Part shown: positions 1 to 9,788 of the stretch, one piece after another
Layout: each line of letters opens with the position of its first letter
How positions within the stretch are numbered: the first letter of the stretch is position 1
Assembly (NCBI GenBank): GCA_023139105.1
Contig: JAGLOF010000028.1
Location: forward strand, 1-55,678
Origin: a bacterium
Lineage (GTDB): Bacteria > Zhuqueibacterota > QNDG01 > JAGLOF01
Length of the DNA: 55,678 nt
Direction: 5' to 3'
Program-made: the position numbers and the translations under genes
Notes under the pieces: model-generated
The model's input: the letters and a program-made list of their open reading frames with translations, nothing else
Databases searched by the model: none
What the model was told of the DNA's origin: nothing

Positions 1-1
1 A

Positions 2-649
2 AAAGAAATTCTATTAAGAGAAGTACATCATCGTATTAAGAATAATTTGCAAATAGTAATTAGTCTGTTAAATTTACAAGGTAGAAAAAGTAATTCTAAA
101 ATTGTAAATGAACATTTGGCTGAGAGTCAGAACCGGGTTCGTTCCATGGCCATGATACATGAGAGTCTTTATCAATCTGAAAGATTAACGCATATTGATT
201 TTAAGGGATATATTAACAATCTCTGCAAACAACTCTGTCAAACCTATCAAATCTCACAAAGATCAGTTGATTTGAAATTAGAAGTTGATGATATACCATT
301 ATCTATGGATTTTACTGTTCCATGTGGATTAATAATAAATGAATTGATATCAAATTCATTGAAACATGCTTTTCCGCAGCAATGGGAAGGCAAATCAATT
401 ATTACTGTAAAGTTAAACTTAATTGAAGGAAATATACTTTGTTTGGAGATTAGTGATAATGGCCAGGGCATGAATGAAGAATTTGATCTGGCACACACAG
501 ATAGTCTCGGACTAAAATTAGTACATATCCTTGTTGAAGATCAATTGGGCGGCCAGTTGAAAATATATAACAATAATGGTTGCAAATTTATTATGACATT
601 CCCCTTGCGTGAAAATGCATTTGTCCTAGGATTCCCGGAGAATGATTAA
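2..649 (+). CDS. Sensor histidine kinase, HisKA_2 type, 5'-truncated by window edge
   Basis: The reading frame is open from base 2, so the gene begins before the window; the first possible internal start (TTG at 47) lies inside the phosphoacceptor motif and is not a real start. The visible protein begins with the H-box EVHHRIKNNLQIVISLL (bases 20-70), the hallmark of HisKA_2 kinases. A Bergerat ATPase domain follows: N-box NELISNSLKHAF, G1 box SDNGQGM and a SLGLKLVHILV G2-like segment. It would autophosphorylate the first His of HHRIKNN and pass phosphate to a receiver. Its stop overlaps the start of the next gene (TAATG), and that gene opens with a receiver domain, so the two are probably partners. 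The sensor part is outside the window. Confidence 0.92.
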   Translation, partial: KEILLREVHHRIKNNLQIVISLLNLQGRKSNSKIVNEHLAESQNRVRSMAMIHESLYQSERLTHIDFKGYINNLCKQLCQTYQISQRSVDLKLEVDDIPLSMDFTVPCGLIINELISNSLKHAFPQQWEGKSIITVKLNLIEGNILCLEISDNGQGMNEEFDLAHTDSLGLKLVHILVEDQLGGQLKIYNNNGCKFIMTFPLRENAFVLGFPEND

Positions 650-3375
650 TGAAGAAAAAATCGCAAATATTAATTGTTGACGATGAACGTCTTGTAGCGG
701 CAGATCTGTCACATACTCTTGAAACACTTGGCTATGATGTCATTGGTGCGGCTTCATCAGGAGAAGAGGCTCTGAATATTTTATCCGGGTCTCAACCTCA
801 ATTGGTTCTGATGGATATTATTATACAGGGAGAGATGACTGGTATTGAAGCTTCGCAGATCATAAAGGACAGGTATGATATACCCATTGTTTTTCTAACA
901 GCTCACACCGATGAAAAGACTCTTGATGAAGCCAAGGTTACAGGGCCGTACGGGTATTTGATAAAACCGTTTGAAGCATCAGAACTAAAGACAACTATTG
1001 AACTGGCATTATATAAACATAATACTGAACGAGAACTCCGTGAGAGTGAAGCCTGGTTTTCCACAACTTTCAGAAGCATTGGAGATGGTGTGATTGTCAC
1101 CAACGCTAACGGAGTAATTACTTTTCTCAATCCTTATTCGTCCATGTTAACCGGATATTCAATGGAGGAAGCGGTTAATCACTCATTAGATGATATCTTT
1201 TTCATCTTTACTGAACGTGACCATAAACCTATAAAAGGATTTGTACAGGATGTATTAAAACGTGGTGAAGTTTCAGAGCTTGTAGATTCAACTGTAATGC
1301 AATCGAGAGATGGCCGCACAATTCCAATTGATATCAGTTTTTCACCGGTTAAATCCGTATCAGGAGAGATTACAGGTGTTGTACTGGTTTTTCATGATAC
1401 ACTGGATCGTAAATTAACAGAAGAGGCTTTGAGGGAGAGTGAAGAGCGGTATCGCACTATTTTTGAAGAATCACGCGACGCGATCTACATTGTGACACGC
1501 AAGGGTTATTTTGTCATCGTTAATCAATCTCTGTTAAATCTCTTTCAGCTGGACCGTGAAGCAATTTTGGAACGACATATAACAGATTTTTTTGTTGATA
1601 AGCAACAGTGGCATCACTTTATTAACAATGTAGATAAATTCGGTGCAGAACGTGACATCCCTGTACTTATGCGTGGACAAAATGAAGTCAATCTTGAGTG
1701 TCTTTTATCTGCATCATTGCGTAAGAGCCCGGAAGATAAAGTTTTGGGATATCAGGGTATTATACGCGATATGACAGATAGAAACAGGGCTGAACGTGCC
1801 ATGCGGCGCAGCGAACAACGTTATCGGCTCTTAGCTGAAAATATAATGGATATAATTTGGACACTTGATAATGATCTGAAATTTACATTTGTTTCACCTT
1901 CAGCAATTAATTTATTAGGTTACTCTACAGAAGAGTTGCTAAATCTTTATCTTCATGATCTCTGCGATACGGCATCATATGAGATTATAATGCTTAAATT
2001 TGCCCATGTATTTTCCGAATCTGCGACCGTTCCCGTGTACCCTGCTGAAAAGACCATTGAACTTACTCTGAAACGTAAAAATGGTGAAGATATATGGGTA
2101 GATATATCATTTACACCATTAAAAGATGAATCAACTGCCAGAATTGGTATTTTAGGTGTTGTTCATGATGTGTCACGCCGTAAAGATGCTGAAATTGAGA
2201 AGGATAGAATGCATTCTCAATTACTTCAAGCACAGAAGATGGAAGCTGTTGGATTATTGGCTGGAGGAGTGGCTCATGATTTTAATAATTTACTCACTGT
2301 AATTCAAGGAAATACAGATCTGGCAATGATGAATCTTGATCCTGAAGATATGCTTTATTCAGATCTTCAGGAGATATATAAAGCCTCTCAACGCGCTGCA
2401 GAGCTCACCAGCCAGCTGCTGCTTTTCAGTCGTAAACAGCCGATGCGGCTTGTAAGCCTCAATGTTAATAATATTATTGAAGATCTATTAAAAATGCTTC
2501 ATAGGCTTATTGGTGAGGATGTAGAAATTATTACCAATCTGGCCTCTGAACTTAAATATGTCAAGGCTGATAGGGGCAGCATTGAACAGGTTGTTATGAA
2601 CCTGGCAGTGAACGCCCGTGATGCCATGCCAAATGGCGGAGAATTTAAAATACGTTCAAAAAATGTAAAATTTGATAATTCCGATATTCGCCATATGCCG
2701 GATGGACGAGAAGGCGACTTTATTGAGCTTATAATTGAAGATCAGGGAATAGGAATGAGCGATGAGGTAATTGAGCGTATATTTGAACCTTTCTTCAGTA
2801 CAAAGGGCCGTGGCCGCGGTACGGGTTTGGGGCTTTCTGTAGTTTATGGTATTGTCAAGCAGCATTCCGGATGGATTTATGTGAGCAGCCGTGAAGGACA
2901 TGGTACTGTCTTTAATATATATTTACCAATTAATCTTGAGCACGCTGAGACGCCAAGAGATAGATATGATAAAGTTACAGAGATAAAGGGCCATGGTGAA
3001 TTGATAATGGTAATTGAAGATGAATCCGGCGTGCGCCATCTTACCACAAAGGCATTAACTGAACATGGATATAGAGTAATCTCCGCACAAAATGCCGAAG
3101 AGGCTCGTTCCACTTTTAAAGAAAATAGAAACGAAATAGATGCCATAGTCAGTGATGTTGTATTGCCTGACGGCACTGGTGTTGAACTGGTGGGAGAGTT
3201 CCTTGAGAAGAATCCTGATATGCCGGTTCTGCTCTGTAGTGGTTATACAGATCAAAAATCACAATGGGAGACAATTCAGGAGAAGGGTTATCCCTTTCTT
3301 CAGAAACCATTTAATATCACAGACCTTTTACACCATGTTCAGAACATTATTAATAAAACATCAAACGATGGCTAA
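649..3375 (+). CDS. Hybrid histidine kinase REC-PAS-PAS-PAS-HisKA-HATPase-REC
   Basis: This 908-residue cytoplasmic protein has no membrane segment. An N-terminal receiver (about 5-120) has the acid pocket VDDE, phosphosite D56 and K106. Three PAS modules follow at roughly 130-255, 262-382 and 388-510. The HisKA domain carries H543 in GGVAHDFNNLL, and the ATPase domain shows NLAVNARDAMP, EDQGIGM and RGTGLGLSVVYGIV. A second receiver (about 785-905) has D836 and the C-terminal Lys in LQKPF. The first receiver probably accepts phosphate from the overlapping upstream HisKA_2 kinase, while the internal kinase and C-terminal receiver form a second relay. The start overlaps the preceding stop by one base. 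No DNA-binding output domain is visible, so the final target is unknown. Confidence 0.93.
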   Translation: MKKKSQILIVDDERLVAADLSHTLETLGYDVIGAASSGEEALNILSGSQPQLVLMDIIIQGEMTGIEASQIIKDRYDIPIVFLTAHTDEKTLDEAKVTGPYGYLIKPFEASELKTTIELALYKHNTERELRESEAWFSTTFRSIGDGVIVTNANGVITFLNPYSSMLTGYSMEEAVNHSLDDIFFIFTERDHKPIKGFVQDVLKRGEVSELVDSTVMQSRDGRTIPIDISFSPVKSVSGEITGVVLVFHDTLDRKLTEEALRESEERYRTIFEESRDAIYIVTRKGYFVIVNQSLLNLFQLDREAILERHITDFFVDKQQWHHFINNVDKFGAERDIPVLMRGQNEVNLECLLSASLRKSPEDKVLGYQGIIRDMTDRNRAERAMRRSEQRYRLLAENIMDIIWTLDNDLKFTFVSPSAINLLGYSTEELLNLYLHDLCDTASYEIIMLKFAHVFSESATVPVYPAEKTIELTLKRKNGEDIWVDISFTPLKDESTARIGILGVVHDVSRRKDAEIEKDRMHSQLLQAQKMEAVGLLAGGVAHDFNNLLTVIQGNTDLAMMNLDPEDMLYSDLQEIYKASQRAAELTSQLLLFSRKQPMRLVSLNVNNIIEDLLKMLHRLIGEDVEIITNLASELKYVKADRGSIEQVVMNLAVNARDAMPNGGEFKIRSKNVKFDNSDIRHMPDGREGDFIELIIEDQGIGMSDEVIERIFEPFFSTKGRGRGTGLGLSVVYGIVKQHSGWIYVSSREGHGTVFNIYLPINLEHAETPRDRYDKVTEIKGHGELIMVIEDESGVRHLTTKALTEHGYRVISAQNAEEARSTFKENRNEIDAIVSDVVLPDGTGVELVGEFLEKNPDMPVLLCSGYTDQKSQWETIQEKGYPFLQKPFNITDLLHHVQNIINKTSNDG

Positions 3376-3377
3376 TC

Positions 3378-4247
3378 ATGAAGAGCCAAGAAGTAATTGA
3401 ACCCATTATATTCTCCAGCGAGGCTTTTCAATTCCTCAAAGAAGCCGGCATAGATTTATCTGCCCGGCCTCTTGATAAACTTGCTGCTATTCTGAAAGCG
3501 TTCAGCCGTTTCCCATATGAAAATTTAAGTAAAATTATCAAGTATCGTAATAGAAATGATCATCATCTGCATATACGTATGCCGGATGAAGTATTTGCCG
3601 ATTTTGATGCATACGGTTTGGGTGGAACATGTTTTTCACTGACATACACATTACTATCGATTTTAGGTGCTGCCGGATTTGATGCCTATCCGGTAATGGC
3701 TGATATGCGTTATGGTCCGAATACTCATTGTGCACTGGTATTACGCTGGGGAGGTGAAAAGTTCCTTCTTGATCCGGGATATCTCCTGGTTAATCCATTA
3801 AGGTTAAATGAGCACAGACTTTCACAGATACAAACTTCAATTTCAACTGTTGAGCTGGATTATGACAAGATTACAGATTATTATCATCTATCTACAATCC
3901 AGACAGGTGAACGAAAGTGGCGTTATAAGTGGAGAGATATACCTGCACCATCGGATGTTTTTTATCAACATTGGCTTGATTCTTTTACATGGAATGGCAT
4001 GAGAGGACTCTGTCTTAATAAAATCACCAATGATAGAATGATATATGTTCACAGGGATTACCTCAGAGAGACATCGCCTACAGGGAAAAGGAGTAAGAAG
4101 ATCAAGACAGACTATCATAATCAGATCCATCAGATATTTGGTATTGATGCAGTTATTGTAGAAGAAGCATTGGCCGCTGTTAATGAGAATCTGGCAAATA
4201 AACGGGAAACAGGCCTTCATGCACCAGGATCAGGAAGTACACCATGA
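3378..4247 (+). CDS. Arylamine N-acetyltransferase-like protein
   Basis: This 289-residue protein resembles the NAT family, which transfers acetyl groups from acetyl-CoA to arylamines through a Cys-His-Asp triad. The triad is visible: C85 in GLGGTCFSLTYTLL, H117 in NTHCALVLRW and D132 in FLLDPGYL. The 15-residue His-Asp spacing fits the family, as does the length. The canonical RGGxCxE motif is changed to LGGTCFS, so this is a divergent member and may act on another amine or acyl donor. The start lies two bases after the upstream kinase stop. The stop overlaps the next start (ATGA), so it is probably co-translated with the DUF4416-like protein. Conserved thiol-enzyme geometry makes activity likely; the substrate is unknown. 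Confidence 0.78.
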   Translation: MKSQEVIEPIIFSSEAFQFLKEAGIDLSARPLDKLAAILKAFSRFPYENLSKIIKYRNRNDHHLHIRMPDEVFADFDAYGLGGTCFSLTYTLLSILGAAGFDAYPVMADMRYGPNTHCALVLRWGGEKFLLDPGYLLVNPLRLNEHRLSQIQTSISTVELDYDKITDYYHLSTIQTGERKWRYKWRDIPAPSDVFYQHWLDSFTWNGMRGLCLNKITNDRMIYVHRDYLRETSPTGKRSKKIKTDYHNQIHQIFGIDAVIVEEALAAVNENLANKRETGLHAPGSGSTP

Positions 4248-4774
4248 TACCGCAAACAATCATGCCGGTTAAGCTCTTTATCGGTGTTTTATATAGTGAT
4301 GTGGTTCAATTTGAACATGCATTGGAGCTGGTACAATCACTCTACGGCCAAATTGACTACAGGTGCAAGGATTTTGATTTCACAGCTACAGACTATTATG
4401 TGCCGGAGATGGGTCCTTCCATTTATCGTAATTTTATCAGCTTTAAAAAGCTAATATCAGCAGAAGATATCACTGCTATCAAACTTGAAACTAATGAAGT
4501 TGAGCTGGCTCTGGCTGTTGGAGGTTCTCGCAGAGTTAATCTTGATCCGGGATATATGGATTTTGATAAAATTGTATTGGCATCTGCCAAATACAATGCT
4601 CAGAAGATATTATTAAATAATGGTATCTGGGCTGATTTGACTCTCAGATATGAGAAGGGCCAGTACCACCCGTATCCATGGAGTTTTCCGGATTTTAAAT
4701 CGGGCATTTATAATGCCGCCTTCATGAGTATAAGGGCCAGGTATAAGGCTGGGATAAGAGCACTAAGTAAGTAA
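4244..4774 (+). CDS. DUF4416-like conserved protein
   Basis: A 176-residue soluble protein that I recognise as DUF4416-like from its pattern: an opening KLFIGVLYSD, a DFTATDYYVPEMG segment, NLDPGYMDFDKIVLAS in the middle and HPYPWSFPDF near the end. The biochemical role of this family is not known to me. The gene overlaps the NAT-like gene by four bases (ATGA) and closes the tightly packed cluster that starts with the sensor kinases. No signal peptide or membrane helix is seen. A promoter-like sequence for the next operon begins about 50 bases after its stop. Confidence 0.72.
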   Translation: MIPQTIMPVKLFIGVLYSDVVQFEHALELVQSLYGQIDYRCKDFDFTATDYYVPEMGPSIYRNFISFKKLISAEDITAIKLETNEVELALAVGGSRRVNLDPGYMDFDKIVLASAKYNAQKILLNNGIWADLTLRYEKGQYHPYPWSFPDFKSGIYNAAFMSIRARYKAGIRALSK

Positions 4775-4824
4775 GGGTATCTATTTGTTGAACCATAGAT
4801 ATCTGATCATTCAATATATCTTCC

Positions 4825-4853
4825 TTGACAAATGAAATAACAAATTGTAAAAT
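4825..4853 (+). promoter_or_regulatory. Sigma70-type promoter for the TonB/secreted-protein operon
   Basis: TTGACA (4825-4830), a 17-base spacer and TAAAAT (4848-4853) match the housekeeping promoter consensus closely. Transcription would start near 4860, giving a leader of about 105 bases before the gene at 4965. It lies in the only sizeable gap between the kinase cluster and the envelope operon. Confidence 0.65.
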
Positions 4854-4964
4854 ATAGGGATACTACAACAATTCAGGCTCTATTCCGGATTACAGTGCCG
4901 GGGAACATGGTGCTATCAAGACCGTTTAATAGATCAAATTCAGATGTTTAAATAGAGGTCTGCC

Positions 4965-6722
4965 ATGCATTCAATTATTCAGACGGTATTTATTGCTATT
5001 CTGGCATTGTCTAATATGTTTATGCCAGCTACTGCACAATCCATCCTGGAAAAGCGTGAGTATGAACCTGTAGTGATAAAAGGTGGTATATTACAGGGTT
5101 TTTATGAAAATGCAATAGAAGATCTACATCTATATGCTTTTAAAAACGGCCAGTGGCAGAAAATGCCTTTTCAGATAGATGAGTATGCCCAAGCTATCGA
5201 TGAATTCCGCCTGCCGGATACAACATATCGCTGGTCACATTTTTATCCTGATAATGGCATGCTTGATGATTCAGACGAACTTGCCTTTATGCTCAGAGAC
5301 ATGGGCGAACAAGTATCCGGTCAGGAGTGGATAGAAGACCAGGAATCCCGGCGTAATAATCGTCTTGAGATACGTATTTTTTATGAAGATGCAGATGATG
5401 ATATTGCATACGCCTATCTCTACAAATCCAATACAATAACTGAAGCTACACCCAGACCTTATAATTTAGTGTATAGCAAAGAGACACATTCCGTATCATC
5501 ATCAGCATATAGTTTACGCCTGGATGCTGCCAGCGGTGTTATCAGAGACATCAATATCCATCCCCCTTTTGGCAGCGGGGAAGATATATTTGATACGCAG
5601 AAAATGCGCTTTGTCGGCCTCATGGATTTAGCCGGCATTATCTTGCCCATTGGTCGGTTGGAAGAGGTTAATGCGGCAAATGAGAGAGATGTATTGTATG
5701 TTTTTCCAGAATCCGATACTGAAAATTATTTTTATCAATACTCTTCAGATCCTGTAGTAAGAATAATCCGCGATGTGCGTCAGACAATACGTTTTGGAAG
5801 TTTTATTCTTCCGGAGCTGGCTTTTTATGTTGAAGCGAAATTTTATCCTTACAGTGGTGCCATTGACGGAGGTGTTTCTCTCGATCCTGATACACTAAAA
5901 AAATATTTTGGCAATGAGAATGAAATCTATATTGAAATGGATATTCTGCGTCAATCCTGGGATTTTTCACCGCAGGCTGCAGGCATGACATATCATAATC
6001 CTTATAACCGTGATGTAGTGGTTGACGGGATCCCGGATACTGTGAATACTCAACTGGATATACCTGTGTCAACATGGGGGCTTACCACCGGGGATCAGGG
6101 ATCTGTATTTACTCATACCACATTTAAGGATACAGGTTGGCAGAATATTCAACTCTATTATAGAGATGATATTAATGGCGGTCAGTCTGATGGTACCTGG
6201 ATTGACAGTATAAACGGAGATACCGGAGACGGGCAGTCATTTGGTGATTATGGCACATTATTTGAGAATCTATCTCAGCGCGCGGTTGATCTGAATTTAG
6301 GCTTTGTAGCTTACTTTATTCCCGGTAATATGATATGGGATGACGGCCTGCTGCTACATGAGAATATTCTTAATCCGGTCATTGTAGATGGGGATTTCTG
6401 TGCATGCATGAATGGTGTAGATGACCCGGATAATAGACAGCCCGATATTTTCATGCTGCATCAAAACTATCCTAATCCCTTTAACGGTCAGACTGTTATT
6501 CCGTATGAATTATCAGGCGTAAAAAAAATACGAATCAGTATCTACAATGCTTCAGGCAGGCTGGTCAGGACATTGCATGATGGTTATATCAAGGCAGGAA
6601 GGCATGAGCTCTATTGGGATGGTTATGACAATAAAAATGATGAAGCTTCATCAGGTGTCTACTTTGTACATATGCAGTCAGGAGATCACACTGCTCTAAG
6701 CAAGCTGCTTCTTCTGAGGTAA
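4965..6722 (+). CDS. Secreted protein with C-terminal YPNPFN (T9SS/FlgD-like) domain
   Basis: This 585-residue protein starts with a signal peptide (about 1-25, ending TAQS) preceded by GAGG. The large middle region has no recognised family, but its N-terminal part (EPVVIKGG ... LYAFKNGQWQKMPFQIDE ... NGMLDDSDELAFMLRDMG) is clearly related to the N-terminus of the protein at 9789-12578. The last 85 residues form the FlgD-like Ig/type A sorting domain: YPNPFNGQTVIPYEL, IYNASGRLVRTL, a YWDGYD turn and a SSGVYFVHM strand. Such domains direct secretion through the type IX system or a relative. First gene of the operon with a promoter at 4825. Role unknown, probably surface-exposed. Confidence 0.85.
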   Translation: MHSIIQTVFIAILALSNMFMPATAQSILEKREYEPVVIKGGILQGFYENAIEDLHLYAFKNGQWQKMPFQIDEYAQAIDEFRLPDTTYRWSHFYPDNGMLDDSDELAFMLRDMGEQVSGQEWIEDQESRRNNRLEIRIFYEDADDDIAYAYLYKSNTITEATPRPYNLVYSKETHSVSSSAYSLRLDAASGVIRDINIHPPFGSGEDIFDTQKMRFVGLMDLAGIILPIGRLEEVNAANERDVLYVFPESDTENYFYQYSSDPVVRIIRDVRQTIRFGSFILPELAFYVEAKFYPYSGAIDGGVSLDPDTLKKYFGNENEIYIEMDILRQSWDFSPQAAGMTYHNPYNRDVVVDGIPDTVNTQLDIPVSTWGLTTGDQGSVFTHTTFKDTGWQNIQLYYRDDINGGQSDGTWIDSINGDTGDGQSFGDYGTLFENLSQRAVDLNLGFVAYFIPGNMIWDDGLLLHENILNPVIVDGDFCACMNGVDDPDNRQPDIFMLHQNYPNPFNGQTVIPYELSGVKKIRISIYNASGRLVRTLHDGYIKAGRHELYWDGYDNKNDEASSGVYFVHMQSGDHTALSKLLLLR

Positions 6723-6775
6723 TTTAAACACAAGTGCTTCTCGCACAAAGATCACAAAGTACACGAAGGATTTAT

Positions 6776-7606
6776 ATGCTCAAAAAGAACAGCTTGTATG
6801 TGCTTTTATTTGTTTTAATATGCATTACAGGCCTATATATTCAATGTAATATTGATCATGGTATTTCACCTTTGCCTGGTGAACTTTCTGTCCGGATTAT
6901 TTTCCGTAATGAAGCACCTGCCAATACTCAGGGTATTTATCTCACTGTCTCTCCGGAGTTTCCGCCTCATGCAATAAATGAAATGTTTCATTCTCCCAAT
7001 AGTCTGCCTATAGATAAAGATACGGTGTGGACGGAAATTGCTCTGCCATTTGGCAGTTATGAAGCGGTAGCTTTGTGGTGGTACAGTACAGATACAGAAT
7101 CAAATTTTGCCGATGTACTGGGTCTTCCACTTGATCTTAATAATAACCTGCTTCCTCTGGGTTTTACTCTTTCCGGAGAAAAGCCTCAGTATCATATGGA
7201 CTTATATGTTAACTGGGACAGGATGAAGCGAGATGCTTCTATTAGCGGTAAGATTCAATTTTCCGGACCATTTCCAGATAATTCAATGGCTACTGCCGTG
7301 GCTGCTTATCAATATAAACCCAGTTCGGATATCCATTATCTACTATGGTTGAAATCAATAGATTTCAGTGTAGGTCCTCAATCTCCGGGTTTTGATGCCA
7401 GTACATTGACCTATGACTACAAGCTTCCGGTGCGTCATGGGCTTGTAAATTATATTGCAGTTTTTTGGCTCCCTCAAAATGCAGGTCTGACAGATTTCCA
7501 TGTAATTGGCAGCTATGATTTACCACTATCAATTAATACTAATGAAGAAAGAGCCGGGATTGATATTATTACCGACTGGTCTCTCATAAATAATGAGGGA
7601 GAATAA
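6776..7606 (+). CDS. Small exported protein, probable lipoprotein
   Basis: Start chosen at the ATG at 6776, which has an AAGGA ribosome site; a GTG-initiated form from 6734 would put 14 charged residues before the signal sequence and is unlikely. The 276-residue product begins MLKKNSLYVLLFVLICITGL followed by YIQCN. The Cys could be lipidated, although Gln before it is atypical for a lipobox. The body is beta-rich with no family I can name. The stop overlaps the start of the TonB receptor by one base, so the two are translationally coupled. This suggests a periplasmic or surface accessory of the receptor, an inference from position only. Confidence 0.75.
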   Translation: MLKKNSLYVLLFVLICITGLYIQCNIDHGISPLPGELSVRIIFRNEAPANTQGIYLTVSPEFPPHAINEMFHSPNSLPIDKDTVWTEIALPFGSYEAVALWWYSTDTESNFADVLGLPLDLNNNLLPLGFTLSGEKPQYHMDLYVNWDRMKRDASISGKIQFSGPFPDNSMATAVAAYQYKPSSDIHYLLWLKSIDFSVGPQSPGFDASTLTYDYKLPVRHGLVNYIAVFWLPQNAGLTDFHVIGSYDLPLSINTNEERAGIDIITDWSLINNEGE

Positions 7607-9765
7607 TGGCATTAATTAAATGTGTGATCATTCTTTTTTTTATCTCTGCTTTACAGATACAGGCGCAGACGGCATTAACTGGCAGTGTTATAGATAAAAA
7701 GACCGGGCAGCCTCTAAGAGCTGTAAATGTAATGGTGCTTGGCACTACGCGAGGCAGCAGTACAGATAAATCCGGCCGGTTTAGTATATCTAATTTACCT
7801 GTGGGGCAATATGCACTCAGGGCCTCGAGAATTGGATATAAACAAGAGACAATAGAAAATATTATTGTACGATCTGATGCAGTGACTGTTATTCAATTCA
7901 AATTGACAGAGTCGGCACTTGAAGCAGATCCGATAGTAATATTAGCCGGTAAGATTGCTCAGCGTCTTGACAAGGCTCCTGTGCATATCAGTGTAATCAA
8001 TTCATTAGAGATTGCCAGACGGAACCCAGCCGATATAAAACAGATTCTACAGACAGTTCCGGGTGTTCATTTTGTAGGTGATCAGATTAATATTCGCGGT
8101 TCAACCGGTTTTACCTTTGGAGCTGGAAATAAAGTCTTATTACTCCTGGACGGTGTGCCTGTTTACGCTGCAGACACAGGCGCATTTAACTGGGATATGC
8201 TGCCGCCTGAAGATATTGAGCAGATAGAAGTTTTAAAGGGTGCCGGATCAACATTGTGGGGTTCTTCTGCTCTGGGCGGTGTGGTAAATGTAATTACAAG
8301 AGATCCGGATCCCGATGGTATTCTCAGATGTTCCTGGAGCGGCGGTTATTATGATAAACCATATTATAAGGACTGGCAGTGGACAGATTCTCCCCGACAT
8401 TACACAAGAGAAGATATCAGCTATTCGCGTCGTTTTAGCAGGTTTGGTGTTCAGCTTTCTGCAGGAAGATTGAATACTACAGGGTACTCACAGTTAGGAG
8501 AAGCCCTTAAAATCAATGCTACTGCCAAGTTAAATTATAGATTTCCAGGTGGGGCATCAATTATTATTTATGGTGCTTTCAGCCGTGTTCACAGAGGTTA
8601 TTTTGTTCAATGGAAAGGCCCTAATGATCCCTATGAAGTAGATGAATCTAATCTGGCTAACAGAGCTACGGTTCATCAATTGAATATGTACGCCAAATTG
8701 AATGTCCCATTCTCTGCTAAATTTGCGCTACAGTTCAGAGCATCTTTAGTGCGTTCATTAATGGGCAACCAATTCGGTCAGGGTGTTCAGTTTGATCCGG
8801 CATATGGACAGGGTCTGGAAATACAGGCCACATGGATTCCCCGGCCTGCACACACTATAACAGGTGGATTACAGTTCCAAATGGACAGAGGTTCAACTGA
8901 ATTTTTCGGATCACACAGAGGGTATTTAATCGGGCCATATTTGCAGGATGAATGGGAAATACGTAAAAATATAAGATTGACAGCTGGCCTGCGTTACGAC
9001 AGATACCAGTTAGAAGGTGGCCTTGCCGAAGATCTTTTCAGCCCGCGACTGGGATTGAATTGGGAGCTGGGTACTCGCAGTATCTTTCGTGCATCTGCCG
9101 GTTCCGGGTTCCGGGCTGCTACTATCATAGAACGTTTTCTTGAGCTATCTGTTATGAACTTTAATATTGTGGCAAATCCGGAATTAAGGGCAGAAAGATC
9201 GTGGGCCTTTGATATGGGCTTTAAACATTATTTTTCTTCAAATTGGCATGTAGATGTATCTGTATTCGACAATGAATACTTTGATTTGATAGAGGCCCAT
9301 CTTAATTTAATCCGGGGGCAGATTCAGTTTAGAAACATCGATCGGGCCAGGATTAGAGGTATGGAACTCTCTTCGGGAATCAGCAGAGATTATAGGTTTT
9401 TCAGCCGGCCATTTATGTCGTCTCTGGAATTTGGATTAACAATTATGGATCATGAAGATCTTCAGTGGAATGAACCGCTCACATATCGTCCTAATAAATT
9501 ATTCAATGTAAATACAGCACTGGAATCCGGAGCGTTCCGTTTCGAAGCCGATTATCGATATGCCAGCAAAATTGATAAAGTTAAAGTATATCCGATAAAC
9601 CGCCGTGTCCCTATGCACTTTGTAGATATCAGATTTCAGGCAAGGTGGAACAGCGTGACTTTCTTATGCGGCATCAATAATTTGTTACAGTATAATTATG
9701 CTCCCATGGAGAGCAACCTTCAGGCAATGCGCACATACACAATTGGCCTTAAAGGCAGCTGGTAA
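7606..9765 (+). CDS. TonB-dependent outer-membrane receptor
   Basis: The 719-residue product has a signal peptide (about 1-20) and a carboxypeptidase-regulatory-like domain (about 24-110; GSVIDKKTGQPLRAVNVMV ... GRFSISNLPVGQY). A plug domain (about 125-235) contains VLLLLDGVPV, DIEQIEVLKGAGSTLWGS and ALGGVVNVIT, and a beta-barrel runs to the C-terminus. Length and order fit BtuB/FepA-like receptors of the FCB group. It would import a ligand across the outer membrane with TonB-ExbBD energy; no TonB genes are in the window. One-base overlaps link it to the lipoprotein upstream and the next frame downstream. The ligand is not evident; no heme, siderophore or vitamin genes lie nearby. Confidence 0.93.
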   Translation: MALIKCVIILFFISALQIQAQTALTGSVIDKKTGQPLRAVNVMVLGTTRGSSTDKSGRFSISNLPVGQYALRASRIGYKQETIENIIVRSDAVTVIQFKLTESALEADPIVILAGKIAQRLDKAPVHISVINSLEIARRNPADIKQILQTVPGVHFVGDQINIRGSTGFTFGAGNKVLLLLDGVPVYAADTGAFNWDMLPPEDIEQIEVLKGAGSTLWGSSALGGVVNVITRDPDPDGILRCSWSGGYYDKPYYKDWQWTDSPRHYTREDISYSRRFSRFGVQLSAGRLNTTGYSQLGEALKINATAKLNYRFPGGASIIIYGAFSRVHRGYFVQWKGPNDPYEVDESNLANRATVHQLNMYAKLNVPFSAKFALQFRASLVRSLMGNQFGQGVQFDPAYGQGLEIQATWIPRPAHTITGGLQFQMDRGSTEFFGSHRGYLIGPYLQDEWEIRKNIRLTAGLRYDRYQLEGGLAEDLFSPRLGLNWELGTRSIFRASAGSGFRAATIIERFLELSVMNFNIVANPELRAERSWAFDMGFKHYFSSNWHVDVSVFDNEYFDLIEAHLNLIRGQIQFRNIDRARIRGMELSSGISRDYRFFSRPFMSSLEFGLTIMDHEDLQWNEPLTYRPNKLFNVNTALESGAFRFEADYRYASKIDKVKVYPINRRVPMHFVDIRFQARWNSVTFLCGINNLLQYNYAPMESNLQAMRTYTIGLKGSW

Positions 9766-9788
9766 TGATAAAGAAAAGTGAGGGTATT

